Origin: Selaginella moellendorffii
Lineage: Eukaryota; Streptophyta; Lycopodiopsida; Selaginellales; Selaginellaceae
Length of the DNA stretch: 64,000 nucleotides
NCBI RefSeq assembly: GCF_000143415.4
Contig: NW_003314265.1
Coordinates: 1,902,777 to 1,966,776 of the forward strand
Direction of reading: 5' to 3'
Below are positions 46,066 through 57,005 of this stretch, one piece after another. Made by a program: the position numbers and the translations under genes. The stretch's first letter is position 1, and each line of letters opens with the position of its first letter. Below the pieces are notes generated by a model. The model searched no databases, was not told the origin of the DNA, and saw only the letters and a program-made list of their open reading frames with translations.

Positions 46066-46904
46066 TATGGCGAGGACCGAATCTTGATGATGAAGAAGTG
46101 CTTTGGACTCGTCAAAAGTCCAAGTGGCTGGGTTTGTGAAGATCACCATTACTGAAGAAGAAGGGCACAGGCTTTGTAAAACTACTAAAATGAAGAAGCG
46201 GTGAAGTGAAGGATATTTTATTCAAAGAAAAAAAGCAAAAGAAAGCAGCGGAATGTTTTTGCTGATATGCCTGGGTTATCCACTTAAGGTATAGTACAGA
46301 TGGACTACCCCCACTGTAAGACCACCATCTTTTGACTTTTCAATTCAATGTACCTTTTGAGCGCACCGGATGATGTTTCGCCAGAAGATAATCCAGGAAA
46401 TTCCCCACGCGACTCAAGCGTCACAAAACAGGCAAAAACGCTTGGCTCTAAAGCAAAAGCTTCGAATTCCCTGGATGATTTGATCTCCATCCAAAGTCTA
46501 AAGCCCAGTACTGCGCTCTTTCGTCTAGCTCGGGGCTTTGTGCTTTCCAGACCAAAATGAACCAGCTGCGAGAGTAACACCACGGTGATGGAATGAATCA
46601 CGATATGGAGATATAAATGTTGACGTTCTATTTTCAAAGGATCATCGGGCATTCCCTAGTGCCCACTCCATGTCCATGCTAACACTTTCTGCCTGGACGC
46701 CCTACCTTGACCTCCACCCCATCCTTTACACCTTCCAGTGGGAAGAATGTGCCTCCCGCTTGAGCAAAGACTTGCAATGGCTTGGCATTGCGCCAAACAC
46801 AACTCTCCTTTCGTGCTTTAATTGATGAGCGGACAGAGCAGGGGGAATCCTAAAGAAGTGGTAAATATATTTCAAGGAACTATGATTTGATGAGAAAAGA
46901 TACA
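46066..46904. other. Spacer with duplicated fragments and one exon-like open frame
   Basis: 3' flank of the ROC-COR locus. At 46264-46293 it contains a copy of a hydrolase exon-intron junction. At 46297-46352 it matches 50688-50747, the sequence just upstream of the TPR-CHAT pseudogene. A segment 46353-46904, absent from that second copy, holds an open frame (46348-46560) with coding-like composition (PDDVSPEDNPGNSPRDSS) but no recognised domain. Confidence 0.5.
46264..46293 (+). repeat. Copy of hydrolase exon-intron junction (matches 41756-41785)
   Basis: ATATGCCTGGGTTATCCACT followed by TAAGGTATAGTA here matches ATATGTCTGGGTTATCCGCT and TAAGGTATAGTT in the TEX30-like gene, including its GTATAG splice donor. 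About 30 bp with three mismatches. Confidence 0.65.
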
Positions 46905-47601
46905 CCAAGTAAACTTTATTATCAATTAACTATCAAATATCCAAGATAATATGCTAAGGAACTCACTAGAGATAACATAGCATTAAAACAGAAAAATCAT
47001 TTATAAAGCTATTTAAAATTTATTATGCAATATTATAAATTTTTAATTCTGTGGTTAGTTTGTATAATGTAATAAAATATCATATCAGATCATAAATCTA
47101 TTAAATATCTTTATTGTAATAAATATTTTTTAATTTCATTATCAGATTAAATAACACAACTTGGTATAAATATATTTTATAAATTTAAATAATAATATAT
47201 TCTTTAACAAAGTGACAAAGGTAACTCCATCTCATTATATATTTAATTCTTAGTTTTCAGAAATTTATTTGAAATTTATAAGCCGATTTAGATTAAAGTC
47301 ATAGTAATAATAATCTATTTACTTAATTTCTTATATGTCATGAAAGAATATATTATATTATGTTTTATCTGGAGAGATACTAAAACTCACCAAAGAGTAG
47401 TATGGAGACATATTAAAACTACTAGGGATTGGAATAATAGAATGTAATATGGATAAATCAAAAAATGCAAATACATAAACTTTTAGGTGATTAACTTAAA
47501 CTTATGTAAAAAAATAGAGAAATAAAGTGGAAAACAACTTTAAAATTAATACATAAGCAAATAAGTTTTTTTCCATCTATTTTATTAATATATTGATCAC
47601 A
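46905..47601. repeat. AT-rich repeat, left copy (uninterrupted)
   Basis: A roughly 700-bp AT-rich unit from CCAAGTAAACTTTATTATC to TATTGATCACA. It is repeated at 50746-50880 plus 55493-56080, where the copy is split by a retrotransposon. It lacks long open frames and terminal inverted repeats I can see. The right end coincides exactly with the start of TPR-CHAT pseudogene sequence, as if the unit inserted into, or recombined at, that gene. Confidence 0.8.
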
Positions 47602-47748
47602 GGAGACTGTGGAGGAAATTGCCAAGCAGCTCGGATAAACCCTGGCTGATCAGCAAATAAGTTTTTTTCCATCTATTTTATTAATATATTGATCACAGGA
47701 GATTGTGGAGGAGATTGCCAAGCAGCTCGAATAAACCCTGGCTGATCA
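47557..47748. repeat. 96-bp tandem duplication across the repeat/CHAT junction
   Basis: Two copies, 47557-47652 and 47653-47748, each from GCAAATAAGTTTTTTTCC through ATTGATCACAGGAGA to CCCTGGCTGATCA, with a handful of substitutions. Each unit contains the end of the AT-rich repeat plus about 50 bp of CHAT-coding sequence. Confidence 0.9.
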
Positions 47749-50671
47749 AGACCCATTGGCTCCGGATCCCCAGCAACGAAGAAAGATGGCTCGTCGATAT
47801 GATCGTGGTGATGATCTTGGTGGAGCTGGCAGCGTCGCAGAGCTCGGATGGAAGGGATGACTCCCACATTTTTCTTCTCGACGAGGAACCGGCCTTCGGA
47901 TCCATCGTATAGTGCGGCAAACGGGACGAGTGACATGGTTCCTTGCGGAGCAAAGATGACGGTGTCATGGGGCTCGATGTGCTCCCAAACAGGCAGGACA
48001 GTGAGCCTGTAGAGAATCCCCAGCGCCACCTTTGCCTCTGCCTCGTGGCTCTCGCGTTGGATCACTGTTCTGGCCTTCCTGATGAGCGCGTCTAGATTTC
48101 CACCTATCACCTTGTTTTCCTTGGAAGCAAAGAACTCCTGCAAGCGGACGCGCTTGAAGCGGACTGTGAAATCCTCCCCTGCTGTGGAATGCACAACGTA
48201 GATGAGTAGTGAAGAGAGTGGATGGTTTGCCGAGAATGCATACTCCACCACCACTGAGTTATAGCCAGCTTTCGCAACAGTCTCTTTGATGCAGCTTGCA
48301 GCGTGGTGATCGTCCTTGTCGAATGCCAAAGGATCCAGTAACTTTGGACTTGCGGGAGTGGAGTTTCTAAGAGCTTGGTCGGCCAAGTGAAAGTACAATC
48401 CCATGCGACTCCTCTCGGCCCACAAGAGTGCATCCACGAAACTGTTTGCCTTCGATGAGATCTTCTGCAAGAAATAGTATATGTACTTCATATCGTCATC
48501 CAGAAGAGTCACCCAAGCAGACTCCATGTTTTGCAGTTTCATCTGGACGTCCGCAAACAGGTGAGCTGCTTCACGAGCTTCCGAGGCCGACTCCTCCATT
48601 TTTCCTTCTGTCGCGAGTATAGAAGCCCGAATGCGTTTGATCTTTCCCATGAGCAGTGCATCGTCACTGCCTACCAGGCTCGTAGCACTGTCCAGCTTAA
48701 GCATAGCAACGCTGTAGTTTTTCATGTGGAAGTGAACCACTGCTTCCCCGGCATACGCTCTCACAAGATCTTGCAGGTTCCACTCGCCGAATCTCCGCAT
48801 GATTTGTACTGCTCGATCGTACTCAGCCAGCGCTTTCTCGTAGGAGGCCATAGCCGGGATAGGCTTGCCTTTGCGTTGTTGCTCAGCTCCTGTGTCATTG
48901 AACAGTCCTGCGCGGTTGATATAAACCTGTGCCGCATGTATCGACATGTCGTCGGGAATCTCTTCCAGAGCCTGATCAAACTTGTCAAGAGCCGAATCCT
49001 AGTCTCCCATCTTTCTATATGCGTATGCCAGACCATTTAGCGTCGAGTACCTGAGCGTCCAATGCTTCGAGGCTTCAAGCAAGTCCGTTAGCGTCTTGAC
49101 GGATGCCTCATTGTCTCCGAGGAGCCGGTTTGCAACGCCATAGTAGAACATCAAGTGAGGGTCTTCGCCATACTTGCTCTTGAACCGGCTGGCCAGATCG
49201 AAAGCAGCGCTGAAACGGCTGCTCTGGACGTAACACAAAAAGAGTATGGGTACACCGCGCCCAAGCGAGTGTCTGCAAAGCGCTCCTTCGCCTCCAAAGT
49301 TTCCTTTGCGGTCTCCAGCTTCGCTTGAGCTTGGATGTTGTTTCCAAGCGCAAACAGGCACTGCCCGACTCCCAGCATAACATCTACTCTCAGATCCCAG
49401 TCCGTCTCCAGCAAAGCCGCGTGCTCCGCTTGAATGCGGCCAAACATCTCGAAAGCTCTCACCATATCCAAGCACGACTTCACCTCGAGGCAGCACCTGA
49501 TGTGTGAAGAAACCTTGTCGCTCTCCGTTGGAGCCAATAAAGTGCACAGCTCAAACCTCTCCAAGGCCTTATCGTGCTCCGACCTCCGGGAGAGCAGCAA
49601 CCCCATTGAAACGAAACAGCAGCTCCGTCTCGTCCCCTGGCAGTAAACTAATGCCCCTGTCCAAGTGCTCGTAAGCATCGTCTAGCGAGCCACGGGAGAG
49701 CATAACCACGCCAAGCAGCCCGTATGCTTCGCCCGTGAGAACTTGCATGGAGCGTGGAAGAACCATCTGAGCACCACCATCCTCATCGCACTCACCGAAA
49801 AACTCGGATATCACCCTGCCGTGCTGCTGGACGAGGAGACAATTTAGCAGCCAGACATTCGCACTCGCAAGCCGCCTGGCTTGCAGCTGCAAATCTCCCT
49901 GGATTCGAAGTGCCGCTTTCAAGCTCCACACCAAGCAATCCACAGCCTGGTCACAGTCACTGCAATGTTCCAAAGCCAAACAACCTGCAGCCCACCAGCC
50001 AAAGCTCTCCGCTCCAAAAATCTCCGCTTCTCCGGCGGCCAGTGCCATCTCCCGGAAAGATTCCACTGCCTGCTTGTACTCTTTTCGATCCATGTAAACG
50101 AATCCAAGCAACTTGTATCCGTTGAATTGCCGCCCGCCACCCAAGCTGACGCATGCATTGGCATGCTCCAAGGCCAAGTCAAGTTCCCCTAAGCGGCGGT
50201 ACGCGTCTCCTAGGAAGCTGTGCACCGCCGCGGCGTGGTAGACGATATGCGGTGCGAGCCCCGCTTTGAGATACTCCACTGCGCTGCCAAACTCTCCTTT
50301 GTCAAACAGCAGCCAGCCCAGCTCGAACTTGCCCCGCTCCACGATATTCAGCTGGAAAAACTCATTCAGATCGTCACCCAGATGATCTTGCGCAAGTCTC
50401 AGTCCTGCCTCAAGATCCGCCTTGGCGGATTCCAGCTCTTCCACACAGGGCCTGAGCAGGATGCCTCTCTCGATCAAGGCCAGGACTTGCAACATGAACC
50501 ATGGCATAAGCCATATTGGCGCAGATGGAGAGATCGATCACTGCAAAGGCTTACCCCGCATTGCTCCTCGAGGCGTTGCACTGCCGACTCAATCTCCAGC
50601 TTGAGCTGCCCAGTTGCAGGGCCATAGGCTGGAAGTGGGATGACACTCAAGAAATGATCTATTGCTTCCAT
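47673..50671 (-). pseudogene. Second TPR-CHAT gene, frameshifted and 3'-truncated
   Basis: Minus-strand paralogue of the TPR-CHAT gene at 29.6-32.7 kb. It starts MEAIDHFLSVIPLPAYGPAT (50671), then a long TPR array: LGWLLFDKGEFGSAVEYLKA, FLGDAYRRLGELDLALEHA, LLGFVYMDRKEYKQAVESF, NNIQAQAKLETAKETLEAKE, MSIHAAQVYINRAGLFND. Frame changes occur near 49600 (after GVAALPEVGAR) and near 49235, and an in-frame TAG lies near 49000 (KMGD*DSALDKFDQ). The CHAT domain starts correctly (TVIFAPQGTMSLVPFAALYDG) and reaches FFVAGDPEPMGLDQPGF, but it runs into the AT-rich repeat before the catalytic His and Cys. It therefore cannot be a protease even where open. The TPR region still shows coding-like conservation, so inactivation is fairly recent. 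Confidence 0.85.
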
Positions 50672-50745
50672 GATCGTGCTTGCCCTACAGATGGACTCCA
50701 CTATAAGACCAGTTTGACCATCTTTTGACTTTTCAAATCAATGTT

Positions 50746-50880
50746 CCAAGTAAACTTTATTATCAATTAACTATCAAATATCCAAGATAATATGCTAAAG
50801 AACTCATTAGAGATAACATAGCATTATGTCCCAATAAGAAAACAGAAAAATAATTTATAAAGCTATTTAAAAATTAATAT
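50746..50880. repeat. AT-rich repeat, right copy, first part
   Basis: Matches 46905-47021 with a small insertion. Interrupted at 50880/50881 by a minus-strand gypsy element; the remainder resumes at 55493. Confidence 0.8.
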
Positions 50881-51054
50881 TGTGAGTGCATGGAATATAG
50901 AAAGGGAATACAAAAATGTGCATATTAATTAACCCAAAAAACCTTAGTTTATATAAGAGTGAATAGTCCGGATTAAAACCAATCCAACAGCTACTAAAAT
51001 CCCACTATGTTAATATTAATATACGGTATCATAGCCGTACATTTAGCCTTTACA
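50881..51054 (-). repeat. LTR of element A (3' LTR in element orientation)
   Basis: 174 bp beginning TGTGAGTGCATGG and ending TTTACA; pairs with 55318-55492. The flanking tetramer is ATAT. Confidence 0.88.
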
Positions 51055-54000
51055 TCATCCCTTCCTCTTGGAATAATGGAAGGCCATTAGGGTTTTTATG
51101 TAGATGGGCCGGGATCTGGAAGAACATCAAGAGGAGGCATTGGTGGATTTATAGATGGTATTAACTGCTCCTGATCCCTTTGTATGAAGTGTTTCAACTG
51201 TTGCACATACACAATCTCTGGAGGATCGGCCTGCTGGATGTCATACCGAATCTCATAAATTTGTGGTCCAACTTGCCGCAACACCTGATATGGTCCTTTC
51301 CATTACGCAAAGAGCCCTTTATAATAAACCACGTACTGTAAGATGGGGAAAACGGAGTAACACCAAATCATCCACTTTGTACTTCGTAGGTGGACAATGA
51401 TGGGAGTTGTAGTGCCATTGTTGTCCCACTTGTATGCAGTCTAAGTGTTCAGCAAATTTTCCTCGGACAAGTGGAAGAATGCTTATCAAATATTGATCCC
51501 ACGACTTAGCATTGGGAGCTCGTGGCAATCACGAAGGTAAACCTAGCTCCATTGGTAATATTGAATTATGACTATATAGAAGTTTATATGGTGAAGCATC
51601 AACAAAACTTTACACCTCTGTGACATACGCATACCGAAGAGATGACAAATAACCATCCCAATCCGAATGCTGAAAATTCACATATTTCGCAATCATCCAT
51701 TTGAATGTCCGGACGAGCCCATTCCACCAAACCGTCTGATTGTGGATGATAAGCACTCGCAAAAGTGTGGCGTATCCCCAACTGAGATGTCAAAACATGA
51801 AATACCTCAGCCATAAATGCAGGACCATTATCCGAAAGAATCCGCTCTGGACAAGAATGCTGGAACACCACTCGATTGAGGAGGAAGTATCCAATAGCAG
51901 TTGTAGAGGCACTAGCAAGAGCACCAACTTCCACCCAACGAGTCAAGTAGTCAGAAGCAATAATAACATACTCATTGCTAGCAATCGATCGTGGAAAAGG
52001 TCCCATAAGATCAAACGCCACTAACTCAAACGGACGGGAAACTGCAATTGACTCTAACCGTCCTTCCGCAGCACAAGGGGGAGTATTACGAGCTTGGCAC
52101 CAAATGCAGCTACGCACATACTAGATAATATCATGTCACATCTCCGGCCAATAGAAAGACCTGCGCAGCTTCTCGGTTACACGATGATGTCCCATATGCC
52201 CACCTACAACATGAGAATCATGGTAGGCATGGAGAAACTGCGGAATAAAGATAGAAGGCATCACCAGCCGTAAATGATCATCAGGATCCGTTCCCACAAA
52301 ATAAAGAAGGCCATCTTCAAGGCAATATTGAGAATGTAAATGCCGGAAAGGCAAGTCATCAGCAAGTGATGCAGGATTCTCAAATGCATCTCGAAGCCTT
52401 CGAATCCATGACTCAATCTTTTGAGCCTTGCGAACCTCATCAAGAGAAGGTAGATCTTGCTCTACGCCTTGTGGACACTAAATGCCAAGTATAGCAACTA
52501 GCGACAGCACAGAATCCTCATCTAGAAAATCCATAGATGCTGGAACAATAGGCTTATCAGAAACATGAAAAGAGAGTGGAGAAGGAAGAGGAGCTCGAGA
52601 AAAGGCATCAACATCAACCATAGAACTCTTTAGGTGATGAACAACATCAAAATCATATATCTAAAGCTTCAAAGCTCACCGAGCAGTACAACCAACCAAG
52701 TTCTTCCGCTTCAATAATGATATAACGGCAGCATGGTCACTTTCATGTAACGTCCGAGAACCATGTAGATATACATGAGGTTTCTCGAAACCCCCAAACT
52801 GCCGCTAAACACTCCTTCTCTGTCGTGGAGTAGTTCACCTCTGCTAGTTGTAACGTACGGCTTATATATACAATGGGATGACGCTGACCAGGCACACTCA
52901 GGCTTTCTTGCATTAACACATCTCCAAGATCAATATCAGAAGCATCTACGTGCAAAATAAAAGGTCGAATGTAGTCAGGATATGCCAAAACCAGAAGAGT
53001 CGTCAATAGCACTTTGAGATCCACAAACGCACGCTCACAATCTGAAAACCAAATGAAAGATGCGTTGATGATTTCAGCAACGCTCGCAACGGTGCAGTGC
53101 GATCAGAAAGATAATCCACAAAATGACCGAGATACTGCACCTTGCCTAGAAAGCGCTGCACATCATTCACTCACTTCAAAGTAGGGAACTTTAGAACGGC
53201 TACAAGTTTTTCAGGATCAACTTGCAAACCCTTACAAGAAATACGGTACCCAAGATAAGTTGTGTCCTTAGACCTAAACATGCACTTCGATTACTTCAGC
53301 TTTAAACCAACGTCTTGTAACCGATCCAACACTTTACACATATCACAAATATGCTCCTCCTATGTCCCCTTTGAGTGAATCAAGACATCATCAATGAAGT
53401 TAGTAGTCACCTCTGGCATATCACAAAAAACCTTATCCATCATCTGCTAGAAAGTTGCTAGAGCATTGTTCAAACCAAACGGCATCCCCAAGAGCTCGGA
53501 CAAATCAAACAATGTACGAAAAGCAATCTTAGGAATATCTTCTTTGGCCATTGGTACTTGCTAGTACCTAGAAGCAAGATCTAGCTTGGTGAACCAACGA
53601 CTTCGCCCCAGATGATCCAAGAGATCAGCAGTGTGAGGAAGAGGGTACACATTTGGGATCGTCACTTCATTTAACAGACAATAGTTGATGCAAAAATGAA
53701 TACTCCCATCAGGCTTCGTCACAAGATGAGGTTCACATACTTTGTGACTTCCGAATAACACCCTTCTCCAACATCTCCTCAACGTTTGCATGTAAAATCT
53801 TGATCTCCTTGGGTGACTGATGATGAACAGGAACCTTGATTGGACGAGCATCCCCAATTGGAATCGGATGACGTGTGGCAATCTTGGCCCCAGACGATAG
53901 GTCAAATTCAAAGAGATCAAAATACTCCTTCATGAGCTGGTTAACAACTGCAACACAAAGATCATTAAAGGGATCGGAAAAGAGAAGAGCAGAACAAGAT

Positions 54001-55317
54001 GGAAACATAGGAGGAAATAGTGAGGGAACAAAAGTAATAGAAGTAGAGGTAGAAGTAGAGGGACGAAGAGGTACAAAAGTGAAAGGAATGGATGAAACAT
54101 AAGGAAGTATGAGACAAGGGGGAGAAGCCTCAAAGTCACATTTGGCATGATTGTGCTGCAACCAATCCATACCAAGAATGAGGTCAAAAGCTTAACTCGG
54201 CACCACCCGCAACAACTGCAACTCAAGCTCAAGATCACCCACACGCACAACCAGGTCCGCCTCATCTCGTGCACATGCATGTGTACGGCCGTTGCCATAA
54301 AGAATAAAAACTGAGTCCGCTGCATGACGCAAGTGTAGACGATAACGTGTGGCAACAGATTGAGCAATAGAAGATAAACTCGAACCTGTATCAACCAACA
54401 CAGGGAGAATAATAGGAGACCTCTTGTTATAAAAACAAGCTTGGAAAGTAAACACTGGATGAACCGGTGCCGAGTGAACCCCTTAATGATACTCTCGAAA
54501 AGGGTCACTAACTTATTTGCGCAAGGTCCCTCCGTTACTAGCGCAACTCCTCATTTCTCGGATGCACCACGGTGTCTAAACCTTCCACTACAGCAGCACC
54601 AACAGGACGTTGCTGACGCCAAGGTCTCCACCCAAGAAATGGAGGTCACCAATCCGGAAAGCGCTGACAACGCCGATAAATATGACCAACTTCATCACAC
54701 GCCTAGCAACGAACATCACGGCTATGGCCATATCCTTGCCCTTATCCTTAGACTCAAGTAGCAGTAGCATCAACCTCCATTGGAACAAGACCATCACTCA
54801 TAGAAAGTGGAGCTGAAGGATGTGTAACGAAAAGTGGAAGAGGTGACGTTTCATAATGTTGTGCCAAGCAAAAAACATCAAGGGTGGCAGGAGCAAGTGC
54901 ATGCACAAGTCCGACAAGATCTTGACGAAGTGTTAGCCACAACATTCCTAGCTTGATCCACTCCGACATATTGGGTTCCGCACGAAGCAAAAGACTTTGG
55001 AAACGAACGCTAAATTGCATCATCGACTCATTTGGCCCTTGGCGAAGACAATGCAATTGTTAGAATGCATCATCACAATCGTCAATATGTCCAAAGGCAC
55101 GTTTAAAGACGTCCGGAAGAACACTCCAATCCCCATGAGTGGCTACGCTCAATCCATTGTACCAAAGCTAGATTTAAACCAAAATTCTGAAAGGGAAGAA
55201 CAAAATAAAGGAAATGGAAAAAGCTAAATTTAGACAATGCAAAAGCTAGATCTAAACCAAAATAACAAATCCAAGCACTCTTCAGGGACAATCAAAGCTG
55301 CCCCTCATCTCCACCAA

Positions 55318-55492
55318 TGTGAGTGTATGGAATATGGAAAGGGAATATAGAAATGTGCATATCAATTAACCCAAAAACCTCAACTTATATACAAAAGTGA
55401 GTAGTCTAGATTGAAACCAATCCGATAGCTACCAAAATTCCACTATACTAATATTAGTATACAGTATCGTAGCTGTACACTTGGCCCTCACA
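55318..55492 (-). repeat. LTR of element A (5' LTR in element orientation)
   Basis: 175 bp from TGTGAGTGTATGG to GGCCCTCACA. The adjacent internal sequence on the minus strand, TTGGTGGAGATGAGGGGCAG, is the presumed primer-binding site. The flanking tetramer is TTAT. Confidence 0.88.
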
Positions 55493-56080
55493 TTATGCAA
55501 TATTATATTTTTTAAATTCTATGGTTAGTTTGTATAATATAAGAAAATATCACATCAGATAATATGCCACAAATCTATTAAATATTTCTATTGTAATAAA
55601 TATTTTAATAATTTTATTATCACATTAAAAAACACAACTTATTAGAAATATATTTTATAAATTTAAATAATAATATATCCTTTAATAAAGTGATATAGGT
55701 AACTCTATCTCATTATATATTTATTACTTAGTTTTTACAAATTTATTTGAAATTTACAAGTCAATTTACAAATAAAGTCATAGTAATAATAATCTATTTA
55801 CTTAATTTCTTATATGTTATAAAACAATATATTATATGATGTTTTATCTGGAGAGATACTAAAACTCACAAAGGAGTAATATCGAGAAATCCTAAAGCTA
55901 CTAAGAATTGGAACAATGGAATGTAATATGGATAAATCAAAAAATGTAAATATATATATTTTTAGGTGATTAACTTAAATTTCCTTAAAAAATAGAGAAA
56001 TAAAGTGGAAAATAACTTTTAAATTAATACATAAGCAAATAAGAGTTTTTTCCATCTATATTATTAATATATTGATCACA
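55493..56080. repeat. AT-rich repeat, right copy, second part
   Basis: Continues the homology to 47018-47601 and ends at the same TATTGATCACA boundary. Beyond it the two copies differ: here the sequence goes on as AT-rich DNA, not CHAT-coding sequence. Confidence 0.8.
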
Positions 56081-56597
56081 ATATTGAATTTTATAGTTAC
56101 AAAAATAATTAATGGTCCCTCACCAGCACTATTAATAGTAACAAAATCATAGATAATTTCAATGCATATTTGTGTGGTACTTGCTATTTCTTTAAAATTA
56201 ATATTAGAAATTATTAAATATATTAAATGTAATCTAAGAATACTAAACATATTATAGTAATACTTTTTTTTTGGTTTGGGATGGTAGTGGATATACCTAG
56301 AATATACTTGGATATTCTAGGATAATCTACCATCTAATGGTTAATATTCATTTAGATTAATTTTGTATTTATAATTGATAAACATGTTTATAATTTATAA
56401 AGTTGCTTAAACACTTTCTAGTATATTCTTTTTTATTCTAATGTTTGGTATGCAATAAGATTAATCTTGTGTTTATAAATTATAAACATGTTTATAATTA
56501 TAAACTTTTATTTGATCAATTAGATTAATAAGTACTCATAGCAATTTTTTTTATGTTTACACAATTTATTATATATATTTCTGTAGAAAATTTTGTT
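56081..56597. other. AT-rich spacer before element B
   Basis: No gene or structured element recognised; very AT-rich. The last four bases, TGTT, are the left target-site copy of element B. Confidence 0.6.
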
Positions 56598-56771
56598 TGT
56601 GAGGGCCAAGTGTACGGTTACGATGCCGTATACTAATATTAGCATAGTGGATTTTGGTAGCTGTCGGATTGGTTTCAATCCGGACCACTCGCTCCTGTAT
56701 ATAAGCTAGGGTTTTTGGACTAATTGATATGCACATTTCTGTATTCCCTTTCCATATTCCATGCACTCACA
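56598..56771 (+). repeat. 5' LTR of element B
   Basis: TGTGAGGGCC ... GCACTCACA. A TATATAAG box lies at about 56698-56705, giving the likely element promoter; CTAGGGTTTTT follows as the probable start region. Confidence 0.92.
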
Positions 56772-56792
56772 TTGGTGGAGGTGAGGGGCACC
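56772..56792 (+). other. Presumed primer-binding site of element B
   Basis: Sequence directly after the 5' LTR, TTGGTGGAGGTGAGGGGCAC, is where the tRNA primer should anneal and is shared with element A. It starts TGGTGGAGG, compatible with pairing to a tRNA 3' end in CCACCA, but it is not the initiator-Met primer site TGGTATCAGAGC. The tRNA is not identified. Confidence 0.5.
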
Positions 56793-57005
56793 TTTGATTG
56801 TCCCTGGGGAGTGCTTGGATTTGGGATTTCGGTTTAGATCTAGCTTTTGCATCGTCTAGATCTAGTTTTTTCCATTTCCTTTCTTTTGTTCTTTCCTTTC
56901 AGGATTTTGGTTTTGATCTAGCTTTTTGCATTGTCTAGATCTACCATTTCTTTCCAGCTTTTTTGTCATTTCTCTTCTTTTGCTCTTTCTTTTTCGTTCG
57001 TCTTC

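Larger units (their letters stand above)
50881..55492 (-). mobile_element. Ty3/gypsy LTR retrotransposon A (old, minus strand)
   Basis: A 4.6-kb element whose coding order on the minus strand is gag, protease, RT, RNase H, integrase. Seen: gag pieces (RAEPNMSEWIKLGMLW), protease (LVDTGSSLSSIAQSVATRYR), RT/RNase H pieces (FILHVDASDIDLGDVLMQES, NYSTTEKECLAAVWGF) and integrase (HMGHHRVTEKLRRSFYWPEM, ILSDNGPAFMAEVFH). Integrase after RT places it in Ty3/gypsy. The frame is cut by many stops and shifts. The two LTRs differ at roughly 25-30 of 175 positions, so the insertion is old. It lies inside the right AT-rich repeat; comparison with the uninterrupted repeat defines the target site. Confidence 0.93.

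Noticed and set aside
51740-52024. Gene on the plus strand inside element A
   Set aside because: It is the antisense of the integrase region, and the same antisense frame recurs at 60393-60677 in element B.
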